Part shown: positions 16,256 to 24,657 of the stretch, piece by piece
How positions within the stretch are numbered: position 1 is the first letter of the stretch
How the letters are laid out: every line of letters begins with the position of its first letter
NCBI RefSeq assembly: GCF_024181285.1
Contig: NZ_CP051201.1
Location: forward strand, 2,170,001 to 2,234,000
Source: Treponema sp. OMZ 790
Lineage (GTDB): Bacteria > Spirochaetota > Spirochaetia > Treponematales > Treponemataceae
DNA length: 64,000 nt
Direction: 5' to 3'
Notes under the pieces: model-generated
Seen by the model: the letters and a program-made list of their open reading frames with translations, nothing else
The model's database searches: none
What the model was told of the DNA's origin: nothing
Program-made: the position numbers and the translations under genes

Positions 16256-18109
16256 TTATGCACCGAGATCGGCACGTCTTACCATTTCACCCTGCCACTC
16301 GACCAAATATTTTTCATCTTCGATCGAGAAACCTTTTATATCCGCCATTATTCTGAATACAGGTTCGGTACCGGAACCTCTCATCCATATAAATCCTACG
16401 GCTTCATTATTTGAATTATAAAACTGGATCTTAAGTCCGCCTCTTCCCGAAACGGAAAAATCCTGCAAATCTTCAATTCGTTTCGTTCCATTGTTTGAAA
16501 AACTGCGGTAACTTACAATACCGAATTTTTCTTTAAGTTCATCCTTTCTTTTAAGCCATTCTTCTTCAAATATTTTTTGATACTGCCTTTTTAAAATACC
16601 ATGATCTTGTGTGCCGATTTTTAAAAGAGCTCTTTGTTCCCCGGTAGGAGTTGTATTATACTGCGGAAGAGTTTTTAAAATATCAGTCAATGTAAAGTCG
16701 GGCCTATATTTATCCATTTGTTTTGATTTTTCGCACCAAATATGAAACAAGCCTTTTTTGATAAATTCCGTTTTTATCAAAAGTAATTTTAAAATTGCAA
16801 AAATAGTATTTAACGGGTCTCTTACCTTAGCAGGATGAGTTATGTTTCCGCCATTTGAACCCTCACCTAAAATGCGGACATTATATTTTTTTTCGCGCAA
16901 TTCGGCAGCCAAATTAACAACGTTGGCCTCGCCTACTTCAGCTCTAAAAACTTCAACACCTAAACAAGCTGCCGCTTCTTCAACTCGTAAAGAGGTCGGA
17001 CCGTTCACGGCAACAGCAGTTTTTTTTGTTCCCGTTTTAGAATAATAGGAATCCGTCAATTCTGCAATTACGGAAAGAGTAAACACTTCTTGCGCTTCAA
17101 GCGGAACGGCTTTGTTAAGTTCGTCATTCCAGTAAATTATATTTCCTCTGTCGCCGTCACAATCGGGCATGTAACCCAAAAAGCAATTTTTATCTAAGGG
17201 GCTTGCATTGGGATCCAAATGAAGATACTCCATTTTTTTTGCACAAAAATCTAAGTTAGCACCTTCAGGTAATATTCCGTGTAAAATATTTCCCGGTTCT
17301 TCATTTATGCCTATCAGCTCGATTTCATGATCTTTAAAAAACTGTCTATCGATAGAAGCTGCCCGAGCACTTCCGTTAAAATCTGCAACAATCACAAGAG
17401 GACGTCCTTCTTTTTTTGCGGCAATACCGGCTTTTTTTATTTTATCAAAAAAAACATTCTGCACTTTGGGATCGGCAGAGTTCGCAATTACAGCCTTAGA
17501 ATAATTATAGTATGCATTTAAAGCTTCTTTTTTTATATATACTGTCTGCATTTTTATTTCTTGCAATTTATTCGAATTAAAATCATGCAAGATCTTCAGC
17601 GCCTCGTTTTCAGCATCCTCGGCTTTAATTCTTTCTTTAAACATGTTAATTAAAATTTTAGCTTGTTCACCGTCAAGAACTCCCCCGGAGTTCAATCCGA
17701 ATTTAATACCGTTATGGCCTATCGGATTATGGCTTGCAGAAATATAAATAAATGCAGCATTGACCGATTTTGAATAAGCCATTATCTCGGGAGCAGCAGT
17801 ACATCCTGCAACTTTTAATTCGTAAGAAGAGGAAAGAACAGCTTTAATAAAAACCTCTTCTATAGCCGGACCTGTAGGCCGGGTATCCCGCCCGATTACT
17901 ATAGTTTTTATTTCAGGGAAATTTTTATTTAAAAATTCGGTAAAAGCTAAGGCAGCATGGCATAACAATATTACGTCTTCATATTTTATTTCGGAAGTTT
18001 TATCTTCTTCTTTTCCCGATTCGGCAAAGACCTTCCGCCAGCCTGAAGCCGACAATATCATCTTTGATATTTCGTTATTTATATCGATGTTATGATCTTT
18101 ATCTGTCAA
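16256..18109 (-). CDS. Phosphohexomutase (phosphoglucomutase/phosphomannomutase superfamily)
   Basis: The protein has 617 residues. All four superfamily loops are visible: the phosphoserine loop ISASHNPIGHNGIKFG, the metal loop PDCDGDRGNI, the sugar loop GEGSNGGNI and the phosphate loop RGSGTEPVFRI. It interconverts hexose 1- and 6-phosphates; which sugar is not clear. It is longer than typical bacterial family members (about 450-580 residues), mostly through an insert after the metal loop. The start is probably TTG at 18109 with AGAGG nine bases upstream; the next in-frame ATG (18061) has no SD. It follows mgtC by 37 bases. Confidence 0.88.
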   Translation of the reverse strand: MTDKDHNIDINNEISKMILSASGWRKVFAESGKEEDKTSEIKYEDVILLCHAALAFTEFLNKNFPEIKTIVIGRDTRPTGPAIEEVFIKAVLSSSYELKVAGCTAAPEIMAYSKSVNAAFIYISASHNPIGHNGIKFGLNSGGVLDGEQAKILINMFKERIKAEDAENEALKILHDFNSNKLQEIKMQTVYIKKEALNAYYNYSKAVIANSADPKVQNVFFDKIKKAGIAAKKEGRPLVIVADFNGSARAASIDRQFFKDHEIELIGINEEPGNILHGILPEGANLDFCAKKMEYLHLDPNASPLDKNCFLGYMPDCDGDRGNIIYWNDELNKAVPLEAQEVFTLSVIAELTDSYYSKTGTKKTAVAVNGPTSLRVEEAAACLGVEVFRAEVGEANVVNLAAELREKKYNVRILGEGSNGGNITHPAKVRDPLNTIFAILKLLLIKTEFIKKGLFHIWCEKSKQMDKYRPDFTLTDILKTLPQYNTTPTGEQRALLKIGTQDHGILKRQYQKIFEEEWLKRKDELKEKFGIVSYRSFSNNGTKRIEDLQDFSVSGRGGLKIQFYNSNNEAVGFIWMRGSGTEPVFRIMADIKGFSIEDEKYLVEWQGEMVRRADLGA

Positions 18110-18146
18110 TTCCCAATACCTCTTTACTTTCAGCCCGAAAAATTTA

Positions 18147-18830
18147 TTAACCTATTTTTTCTCTTAATATTATTGTATCAACTTGTTCAATTTGTTGAAA
18201 ATCCATAGTCATCTTAGAAATATTAAGCTTCTTAGGAACATTTATAAAAAGAACTACCTTGGAATGCTCTTTGGAGGATTTTGATGAGCGGACATTCGTC
18301 GATACAATGGAGGCCGAATATTCAGCCAAAACGTTTATAATATCCGTCATTGGAGGTGTACTTCCATGAAAATATATTTCCAAGAATTTATTTTGCCTTA
18401 CAGGGAAAATTTTAAGTTCAAGCCTGTTCACCAGAGAGAGGGTCAGTAATGAAATAGCAGTCATCACTATTCCCGCGGTATAAAGACCGCTTCCTATTGC
18501 CAAACCGATTCCTGCAATTACCCAAATTGATGCAGCCGTGGTAAGTCCCTTTACATTAGCCCCTATCTTCAAAATAGCTCCGGCACCCAAAAAACCCATA
18601 CCCGAAACGACCTGAGCAGCTATACGTGCTGTATCGCCTTTTCCGCTGACTTGAGGAAGCCAGATGGATATTATCATCATACCGCAGGCACCCACACAGA
18701 TCAAAATATGTGTACGCAGTCCTGCCACCTGCCGCTTACCTGAACGTTCCATACCTATACAACAACCGGCTAAAAAGCTCAAAAGTAAACGAATTATAAT
18801 GACTTTGTCGGTTAAAGCTGCAGCATCCAT
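18147..18830 (-). CDS. MgtC/SapB-family membrane protein
   Basis: The protein has 227 residues. The N-terminal half has about five hydrophobic segments with the MgtC hallmarks FLAGCCIGMERSGKRQVAG, GLRTHILICVGA and GMGFLGAGAIL..G..VKGLTTAASIW. The C-terminal half is a soluble ACT-like domain. In enterobacteria and mycobacteria MgtC supports growth at low magnesium and inhibits the F-type ATPase; the role in spirochaetes is not established. AAGGA lies six bases before the ATG. It starts about 40 bases after tRNA-Leu on the same strand and may share its promoter. Confidence 0.9.
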   Translation of the reverse strand: MDAAALTDKVIIIRLLLSFLAGCCIGMERSGKRQVAGLRTHILICVGACGMMIISIWLPQVSGKGDTARIAAQVVSGMGFLGAGAILKIGANVKGLTTAASIWVIAGIGLAIGSGLYTAGIVMTAISLLTLSLVNRLELKIFPVRQNKFLEIYFHGSTPPMTDIINVLAEYSASIVSTNVRSSKSSKEHSKVVLFINVPKKLNISKMTMDFQQIEQVDTIILREKIG

Positions 18831-18870
18831 AAAAAATCCTTATGACGGTTATTGTAGGTTTTTGAATCTT

Positions 18871-18952
18871 TGCCCTGAGGGGGACTTGAACCCCCATGCC
18901 GTTAAGCACTAGTACCTGAAACTAGCGTGTCTACCAATTCCACCATCGGGGC
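18871..18952 (-). tRNA. tRNA-Leu (anticodon CAG)
   Basis: The minus strand folds as a class II tRNA: acceptor GCCCCGA, anticodon stem CTAGT/ACTAG around loop TTCAGGT (anticodon CAG), a long variable arm, and T-arm GGGGGTTCAAGTCCCCC. CCA is not encoded. The fifth acceptor pair is C-A, a mismatch. A strong promoter lies 13 bases upstream. Confidence 0.95.
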
Positions 18953-18964
18953 AAACAATGTAAT

Positions 18965-18993
18965 ATTATATCATAAAAGAGAGGGAGTGTCAA
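18965..18993 (-). promoter_or_regulatory. Consensus promoter of tRNA-Leu(CAG)
   Basis: Minus strand: -35 TTGACA (18988-18993), 17-base spacer, extended -10 TGATATAAT with perfect TATAAT (18965-18970). It may also drive mgtC and the following genes. Confidence 0.85.
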
Positions 18994-19029
18994 TTATGCG
19001 GGAAGAAATCGATAATTTGAGTTAATACT

Positions 19030-19161
19030 TTAAAGAGCCGTAATAAAAGTAAACAGTCCGAAGATGATGCCTGGTAAATTGGCTATTGCAATCGGCCAAT
19101 CCCGTTTAGGTTTTTTCATAAGCCCGTACATTACCCAGAGTGTATAGTCTACGAGACCTTG
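19030..19161 (-). pseudogene. C-terminal remnant of a SemiSWEET sugar transporter gene
   Basis: On the minus strand a 43-codon open stretch reads LVDYTLWVMYGLMKKPKRDW, then PIAIANLPGIIFGLFTFITAL and a stop at 19030-19032. SemiSWEET proteins (about 85-95 residues, three membrane helices) end in just this way: LW.mYG, a basic-aromatic loop, P.iiaN and a last hydrophobic helix. The first half with the PQ motif is missing; a TGA closes the frame at 19162-19164, and the region upstream is the promoter of the divergent radical SAM gene. It is a truncated relic. Confidence 0.7.
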
Positions 19162-19172
19162 TCAAGTTTTTA

Positions 19173-19181
19173 TGTTATAAT
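19173..19181 (+). promoter_or_regulatory. Extended -10 promoter, predicted leaderless start
   Basis: TGTTATAAT: extended TG (19173-19174) and perfect TATAAT (19176-19181), with no -35 match. Only five bases separate it from the ATG at 19187. Confidence 0.65.
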
Positions 19182-19186
19182 AGCCT

Positions 19187-20053
19187 ATGCATTTTGTAAA
19201 AGCAAAAGGAATTCTATCTCCAAAAAACGGAATGAATATTTATCGGGGCTGCTCCCACGGCTGTATCTACTGCGACTCAAGAAGTAAATGCTATCAAATG
19301 GCTCATGACTTTGAAGATATCGAAGTTAAAGAAAACGCAGTAGAACTTTTAGAAGAAGCCTTACGAAAAAAAAGAAAAAAGTGTATGATCGGAATGGGCT
19401 CAATGACTGATCCCTATCTTCCCCTTGAAAAAGAACTAGGTCTTACAAGAAAGATTATCGAAACAATTTACAAATACGGTTTCGGCTTTACACTGATAAC
19501 AAAATCTTCCCTCATCCTTAGAGACTTGGATCTTCTAAAAGCAATAAACAAAAAAACAAAATGCGTTGTTCAAATGACACTGACTACCTATGATGATTCC
19601 CTGTGTAAAATACCGGAGCCCAATGTTGCAGTAACAAGCGAAAGATTTAAGGTATTAAAAAAGCTGAATGAAGAAGGAATTCCGGCAGTGGTTTGGCTTA
19701 CTCCCATTCTTCCATTTATCAACGATAATCCTGAAAACATAGAAGGCATTTTGAGGTATTGTATTGAGGCTAAGGTCTTAGGAATAATCTCATTCGGGAT
19801 GGGATTAACTCTAAGAAAGGGCAACAGGGAATTCTTTTATAAGAAACTTGACCAACATTTTCCCGGATTAAAACAAAAATATATCAAGCTCTACGGAGAA
19901 AACTACTCGGTAATGAGCCCTCATAATGCAAGTCTTATGAATTTATTTTTTAAGCTATGTAAAGAAAACGGCATCGAGCATAATCCCGATAAGATATTTT
20001 CATATTTAAACAAGTTTGAAGATAAGCAGCAAGCTCAATTGGAATTTTTTTGA
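19187..20053 (+). CDS. Radical SAM protein of the spore-photolyase-like (SplB/COG1533) family
   Basis: The protein has 288 residues. The radical SAM cluster motif CxxxCxxC is at Cys22, Cys26 and Cys29 (RGCSHGCIYCDSR). NIYRGCSHGC at the start and GSMTDPYLPLE next are hallmarks of the COG1533 branch. SplB repairs spore photoproduct, but treponemes make no spores and most COG1533 members are uncharacterised, so the substrate is open. The C-terminus is charged and lacks extra cysteine clusters. The start codon sits at the predicted transcription start and no SD is present. A small GCTGC/GCAGC hairpin follows the stop. Confidence 0.85.
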   Translation: MHFVKAKGILSPKNGMNIYRGCSHGCIYCDSRSKCYQMAHDFEDIEVKENAVELLEEALRKKRKKCMIGMGSMTDPYLPLEKELGLTRKIIETIYKYGFGFTLITKSSLILRDLDLLKAINKKTKCVVQMTLTTYDDSLCKIPEPNVAVTSERFKVLKKLNEEGIPAVVWLTPILPFINDNPENIEGILRYCIEAKVLGIISFGMGLTLRKGNREFFYKKLDQHFPGLKQKYIKLYGENYSVMSPHNASLMNLFFKLCKENGIEHNPDKIFSYLNKFEDKQQAQLEFF

Positions 20054-20070
20054 TAGCTGCAAAAGCAGCC

Positions 20071-20099
20071 TTGACTATTCCTATAAAAAGCACTATCAT
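20071..20099 (+). promoter_or_regulatory. Promoter of the MFS transporter gene
   Basis: -35 TTGACT (20071-20076), 17-base spacer, -10 TATCAT (20094-20099). The predicted leader is about eight bases, without an SD. Confidence 0.55.
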
Positions 20100-20113
20100 A
20101 ATATTAATTCCTT

Positions 20114-21298
20114 ATGAAAGATTTACGAAAAAGAACCTTCAATGTTTCAGGTCTTAGTTTTTTGGTTTATTCTCTTTCTTCTATTGCAATCTCGATATGC
20201 CTTGTAAATATTAAAAGAGACTTAAATTTTTCGCTGACACAAGCGGGCTTATTCGGAATGCTTTGTGCTATCGAGCAGATGATAATTCTTTTTATAAGCC
20301 CGATATTTGCCGCAAAATTCGGCAAGATAAAGGTACTAAGAGTTTCACTTTTGATATTAACCGCAGGGCTTTTTTTCTTTTCAAAAAGCATCAATTTTGT
20401 TACGGCTCTTTTAAGCGCCCTCTGTATGGGCTTGGGTGTTGCAAATATGGAAGCCCTGCTGACTCCCATAGTAAACGATTTATACCCGAACGATACGGGA
20501 GCAAAGATGAATATGATGCATGCCTTCTGGCCCTTAGGAACTTGTTCCGGGCTGATAGGTTTCGGCTACATACTTTCAATAGGAATAAACTGGAGATACA
20601 TTTATATAGGCCTATCTATCTTTGCTCTCTTGATTTGCCTTTCCTATCCTTCATCAAAAAAAATAAAACTTCCGCCCTCGGACGGAAGCAAGGCAGCCTT
20701 TAAAGAAATATTTTCTCTGCTCTCCTTTTGGCTTTTCGGCCTTGCTCTCTTTTTTGCAGGAGGAGCTGAAGGAGCCTTTGCCTTTTGGTCGGCTACTTTA
20801 ATTCAGCTTTATCTAAAAGCCTCTGCCTTTTATGCAGGAATTGTAACAGCGAGCTTTGCTCTCGGAATGTTTATCGGAAGATCCTTAAACAGCAAGGTCT
20901 TAAAAAAAGTTTCTATTCAAAAAGCAATTATAGTTTCTTCGATTGCTTCATTTATAGTCAGCCTCTTGTTTATTTTTGTAAACTCTCTTTTCGGTTTGGC
21001 AGCTTTTTTATTTTGCATGGGGCTTTGCCTTGCATGTCTTTGGCCGACAATTCAATCCTTTGCCGCCGCCATCCTTCCTGTAGATGCGACAGCTCTTATG
21101 ATTTTTTTATCATGCTTCGGCGTGCCCGGCTACAGCACTGCAAGTTTTATAATGGGAATAGTAGGCGATAAATACGATTTATTCATTGCCTTTATTACGG
21201 TAGTGCCCGTATTTTTAATTTTGGTTCCGATTCTTTTTATCATGGGCTGTAAATTTTCAAATTCGCCTAAACTACGGCCGATGAAAAGAAAAGTATGA
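20114..21298 (+). CDS. Major facilitator superfamily transporter
   Basis: The protein has 394 residues with about twelve hydrophobic helices. MFS features include the loop between helices 2 and 3 (FAAKFGKIKVLR), helix 4 with GLGVANMEALLTP, and MMHAFWPLG in helix 5, which recalls the FucP-like sugar-transporter branch. The halves are split by a charged loop (SSKKIKLPPSDGSKAAFKE). The substrate cannot be read from sequence. No SD precedes the ATG. The hydrolase gene follows after 19 bases and may be cotranscribed. Confidence 0.85.
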   Translation: MKDLRKRTFNVSGLSFLVYSLSSIAISICLVNIKRDLNFSLTQAGLFGMLCAIEQMIILFISPIFAAKFGKIKVLRVSLLILTAGLFFFSKSINFVTALLSALCMGLGVANMEALLTPIVNDLYPNDTGAKMNMMHAFWPLGTCSGLIGFGYILSIGINWRYIYIGLSIFALLICLSYPSSKKIKLPPSDGSKAAFKEIFSLLSFWLFGLALFFAGGAEGAFAFWSATLIQLYLKASAFYAGIVTASFALGMFIGRSLNSKVLKKVSIQKAIIVSSIASFIVSLLFIFVNSLFGLAAFLFCMGLCLACLWPTIQSFAAAILPVDATALMIFLSCFGVPGYSTASFIMGIVGDKYDLFIAFITVVPVFLILVPILFIMGCKFSNSPKLRPMKRKV

Positions 21299-21317
21299 TT
21301 GGAAATTGGAGGAGTGT

Positions 21318-22469
21318 ATGATTAATTTTAAAAAGGGAATGTATGAGTTAAATGATGAAAAGAATTTCAACTTTCAGCTAAACCGTTTAATTAATTGGGA
21401 CGGAGGGAATTTAGAAGAAGTTAAAAAGGTTTCATCATCGATTAAAACTTGTGAAGACTGGCAGAACGTTCTAATAGGCTTAGGAGACAAGGCCTTAAAT
21501 GAAGGAAGAATGGAAGAGAGCATTGCTTATTACCGCATGAGTGAATTCTTTATGAGCGATGATAATCCGAACAAATTAAAATATTACAGTCTTGCAGTAG
21601 ATCTTTTTTATAAGCACTATCAAAAATATTTCGATGAAGGAATTGTAGAAAAACTATCCGTTCCGTATAAAAACATAAATCTTCCTGTGCTGCATGTTCA
21701 AGCTAAGGGTGAAAAATTGGGAACCATATTACTCCATGGAGGAAATGACAGCTATATGGAAGAATTCCTTTTTCCTATTCTGTACCTTTCGGAAAACGGC
21801 TATGAGGTTTTTCTTCTTGAAGGTCCCGGACAGGGAGGCGTACTGCGTGTACAAAAAATGGGATTCACCTATAAATGGGAAGAACCTGTTTCTGCAATCT
21901 TAGATGCCTTCAACTTGGATGATGTAATAATAATAGGAGTATCTCTGGGAGGAATGTTGGCCCCGCGTGCTGCCGCCTTTGAAAAAAGAATAAAGAAAAT
22001 TATAGCATGGTCGGTATTTCCGAATTTTATGTCGGTCGCCCTCTATCATCTTCCATGCGGTTTAAAAACCTTCCTCATTCTTTTATTGAAGTTTGGCTGT
22101 AAGCATATAGTCAATTTTATTGCAAGACAAAAAATGAAAAAAGATCCTATGATGGAGTGGGTTTTTAAACATGGTATGCATGCTTATTCGATGCCGAGTC
22201 CCTATCATTATTTAAAAAACTTAAATAATTTTCAGATCCTTAATATTGCCGATAAAATAACTCAGGACATTTTAATCTTGCACGGAAAGACCGATCACTT
22301 TATCGATTGGCGTTTATACAAGCCCGAAATCGATTCTCTTGTAAACGCCCATTCCGTTTCTCTTCGTCTTTTTACAAAGGAAGAAGAAGCCTCGGATCAC
22401 TGCCAATGCGGAGACACAAAGCTTGCCCTTGATACCATCCTTTGCTGGCTTAAAAGTTTTAACTCATAA
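21318..22469 (+). CDS. Alpha/beta hydrolase
   Basis: The protein has 383 residues. An N-terminal helical region of about 115 residues precedes the alpha/beta-hydrolase core. The nucleophile elbow is GVSLGG. The oxyanion region is LLHGGNDSYMEEF, the acid is probably in HGKTDHFI, and the catalytic histidine is in SDHCQCGD. This layout (N-cap, then core) resembles FrsA/BAAT-type hydrolases. The substrate is unknown. I chose the ATG at 21318, with GGAGGAG upstream, over a TTG at 21306 that lies at the SD itself. Confidence 0.85.
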   Translation: MINFKKGMYELNDEKNFNFQLNRLINWDGGNLEEVKKVSSSIKTCEDWQNVLIGLGDKALNEGRMEESIAYYRMSEFFMSDDNPNKLKYYSLAVDLFYKHYQKYFDEGIVEKLSVPYKNINLPVLHVQAKGEKLGTILLHGGNDSYMEEFLFPILYLSENGYEVFLLEGPGQGGVLRVQKMGFTYKWEEPVSAILDAFNLDDVIIIGVSLGGMLAPRAAAFEKRIKKIIAWSVFPNFMSVALYHLPCGLKTFLILLLKFGCKHIVNFIARQKMKKDPMMEWVFKHGMHAYSMPSPYHYLKNLNNFQILNIADKITQDILILHGKTDHFIDWRLYKPEIDSLVNAHSVSLRLFTKEEEASDHCQCGDTKLALDTILCWLKSFNS

Positions 22470-22478
22470 TAAATTTTA

Positions 22479-22484
22479 TATAAT
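22479..22484 (+). promoter_or_regulatory. -10 element just before nth
   Basis: A perfect TATAAT eight bases before the nth ATG, with no SD between them. The -35 region is poor. It fits a leaderless or nearly leaderless nth mRNA, although read-through from the hydrolase is also possible. Confidence 0.4.
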
Positions 22485-22492
22485 GGTAAAAA

Positions 22493-23125
22493 ATGAATTT
22501 ATTGGATAAAGACAAAATCGAAGAAGTATACCGCCGCTTAAAAAAGAATAACCCTAACCCGAAAGGCGAATTACATTCTGCAAATATTTTCACTCTTTTG
22601 GTGGCAGTGGTTCTCTCGGCTCAGGCTACTGATGTCGGTGTAAACAAGGCAACAGACCCTTTGTTTAAGGCAGCCGGCACGCCTCAAAAAATGATAGAAC
22701 TGGGCGAAGAAAAAATTCGCGAGTACATAAAAACAATAAATTTATATCCGACAAAGGCAAAGCGCATTTTTGAATTAAGCCGCATAATCCAAAACGAGTA
22801 TGCAGGAAAAGTACCCGATACTATGGAAGAACTTATAAAACTTCCCGGAGTCGGCCGCAAAACGGCAAACGTGGTTTTAAACATGGGCTTCGGAAAACCT
22901 GCAATCGCAGTTGATACGCACATTCTCCGAACAGCTCCGCGCATAGGTCTTTCATCGGGAAAAACCCCCATTCAAGTTGAAGAAGATTTACTTAAAGTCA
23001 CTCCAAAAAAATATTTACTCAATGCTCATCACTGGATTCTCCTCCACGGCAGATATATCTGTAAGGCCAGAAAGCCCGAATGTGAAACCTGCTTTTTATC
23101 GGATATCTGCATGAAAAATCTATAA
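22493..23125 (+). CDS. nth: Endonuclease III
   Basis: The protein has 210 residues. The helix-hairpin-helix LPGVGRKTANVVL contains the catalytic lysine; the catalytic aspartate is in VDTHILRTA. The iron-sulfur cluster ligands are intact as C-x6-C-x2-C-x5-C (CKARKPECETCFLSDIC). It removes oxidised pyrimidines and nicks the abasic site. After VDTHI the usual RVxNR reads RTAPRIGL. No SD is present. Confidence 0.95.
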   Translation: MNLLDKDKIEEVYRRLKKNNPNPKGELHSANIFTLLVAVVLSAQATDVGVNKATDPLFKAAGTPQKMIELGEEKIREYIKTINLYPTKAKRIFELSRIIQNEYAGKVPDTMEELIKLPGVGRKTANVVLNMGFGKPAIAVDTHILRTAPRIGLSSGKTPIQVEEDLLKVTPKKYLLNAHHWILLHGRYICKARKPECETCFLSDICMKNL

Positions 23126-23174
23126 ACAGCTCTCACCTTCTCCGATTTGCAGACATTTGCATTATCCTAGGCAT

Positions 23175-23203
23175 TTGAATTTTTTTACGATTTATAGTAT
23201 TAT
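23175..23203 (+). promoter_or_regulatory. pyk promoter
   Basis: -35 TTGAAT (23175-23180), 17-base spacer, -10 TATTAT (23198-23203). The leader of about 20 bases carries GGAGG. Confidence 0.65.
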
Positions 23204-23229
23204 ACTAAGATAATTTTTGGAGGAATCCT

Positions 23230-24645
23230 ATGAAGAAAACAAAAATAGTATGCACAATAGGCCCCGCTTCAGAATCCGAAAGGGTTATGACCGAAATGTT
23301 TAAGGCCGGCTTAAATGTCTGCCGCCTTAACTTTTCGCACGGAAGCCATGAAGAACATAAAGTTAAAATAGATCGAATAAAAAAAATCAGGGAAGAGCTG
23401 AAAATGCCCGTTGCAATCTTATTGGATACAAAGGGCCCCGAAATCAGATTAGGTGTTTTTGAAAAACCTACTCAAATTGTACAGGGACAGGAATTTATTA
23501 TCACAACAAGAGATGTTGTAGGCACAAACCAGATATGCAGCATTTCTTACAAAAATATCGCAGCCGAAGTTAAACCTAAAAGCAGAATTCTTATAAACGA
23601 TGGAATGCTCGAATTACAAGTTATAGATATTTTAAATGAAACCGACATAGAATGTGTTGCCGTAAATTCGGGAACCCTAACAAGCCGGAAGGGCGTTAAC
23701 ATTCCGGGATTAAGAGTAAACCTTCCATACATGAGCGAAAAAGATGTTTCCGATATCGAATTCGGAATTCAAAATGATGTCGATTTTATTGCGGCTTCCT
23801 TTACCCAAAGAGCCGACGATATTCTGCAAATAAGAAAACTTTTAGAAAAGCATAAAAGTAAAATCGGCATAATCGCAAAAATAGAAAATCAAGAAGGCTT
23901 GGATAATATCGATGAAATCTTAGAGGCAGCGGACGGAATCATGGTTGCCCGTGGAGACCTCGGGGTCGAAATAGAACCGGAAAAAATTCCCCATCTTCAA
24001 AAGCGCCTGATAAAAAAAGCAAACCTTGCAGGAAAGCCCGTTATAACCGCTACGCAAATGCTCGAATCGATGACCCACAATCTGCGTCCGACACGGGCAG
24101 AAGTAACCGACGTTGCAAATGCAATATTGGACGGAACCTCGGCAGTAATGCTTTCGGGAGAAACTGCAGCAGGAGAATATCCGGTAGAAACCGTAGCCAT
24201 GATGAACTCCATAGCCCGTTCTATCGAAGAAACTTTAGACTATGAAAAGCTATTTCTCGAAAACGTCTCACTCCATGAAACTACAATAACAAACGCCATC
24301 GCAAGAGCTACCTGTTCTACAGCCCTAGCCCTTGATGCAAATGTAATCATAACGGCCTCAGCTTCGGGAATAACCCCCAGGGCTCTTTCAAAATTTAAAC
24401 CCAAGGTTCCGATTATCGCTATCACCGAATCTCCTCAGGTTATGCGGAAGCTTGCCCTGGACTGGGATGTATATCCCGTCTTAGCCGATCCAATCAAGTC
24501 TACCGACAACATGTTCAATGTTTGCTCGCAAATTGCAAAAAACACGGGATATGTAAAAAAAGGAGACATCGCAATTTTAACTGCCGGCATCCCGATAGGC
24601 AAAGCCGGCTCAACAAACCTTTTAAAGGTTGAAATAATAGAATAA
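23230..24645 (+). CDS. pyk: Pyruvate kinase
   Basis: The protein has 471 residues, normal for a bacterial enzyme lacking the extra C-terminal PEP-utiliser-like domain. Family motifs are TKIVCTIGPASES, NVCRLNFSHG, LLDTKGPEIR, IIAKIENQEGLDN (catalytic lysine), GIMVARGDLGVE (metal site), ITATQMLESM and LDGTSAVMLSGETAAG. It makes ATP and pyruvate from phosphoenolpyruvate. GGAGG lies seven bases before the ATG. The NYN gene follows after 12 bases and may be cotranscribed. Confidence 0.97.
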   Translation: MKKTKIVCTIGPASESERVMTEMFKAGLNVCRLNFSHGSHEEHKVKIDRIKKIREELKMPVAILLDTKGPEIRLGVFEKPTQIVQGQEFIITTRDVVGTNQICSISYKNIAAEVKPKSRILINDGMLELQVIDILNETDIECVAVNSGTLTSRKGVNIPGLRVNLPYMSEKDVSDIEFGIQNDVDFIAASFTQRADDILQIRKLLEKHKSKIGIIAKIENQEGLDNIDEILEAADGIMVARGDLGVEIEPEKIPHLQKRLIKKANLAGKPVITATQMLESMTHNLRPTRAEVTDVANAILDGTSAVMLSGETAAGEYPVETVAMMNSIARSIEETLDYEKLFLENVSLHETTITNAIARATCSTALALDANVIITASASGITPRALSKFKPKVPIIAITESPQVMRKLALDWDVYPVLADPIKSTDNMFNVCSQIAKNTGYVKKGDIAILTAGIPIGKAGSTNLLKVEIIE

Positions 24646-24657
24646 GGTAATTACAAA

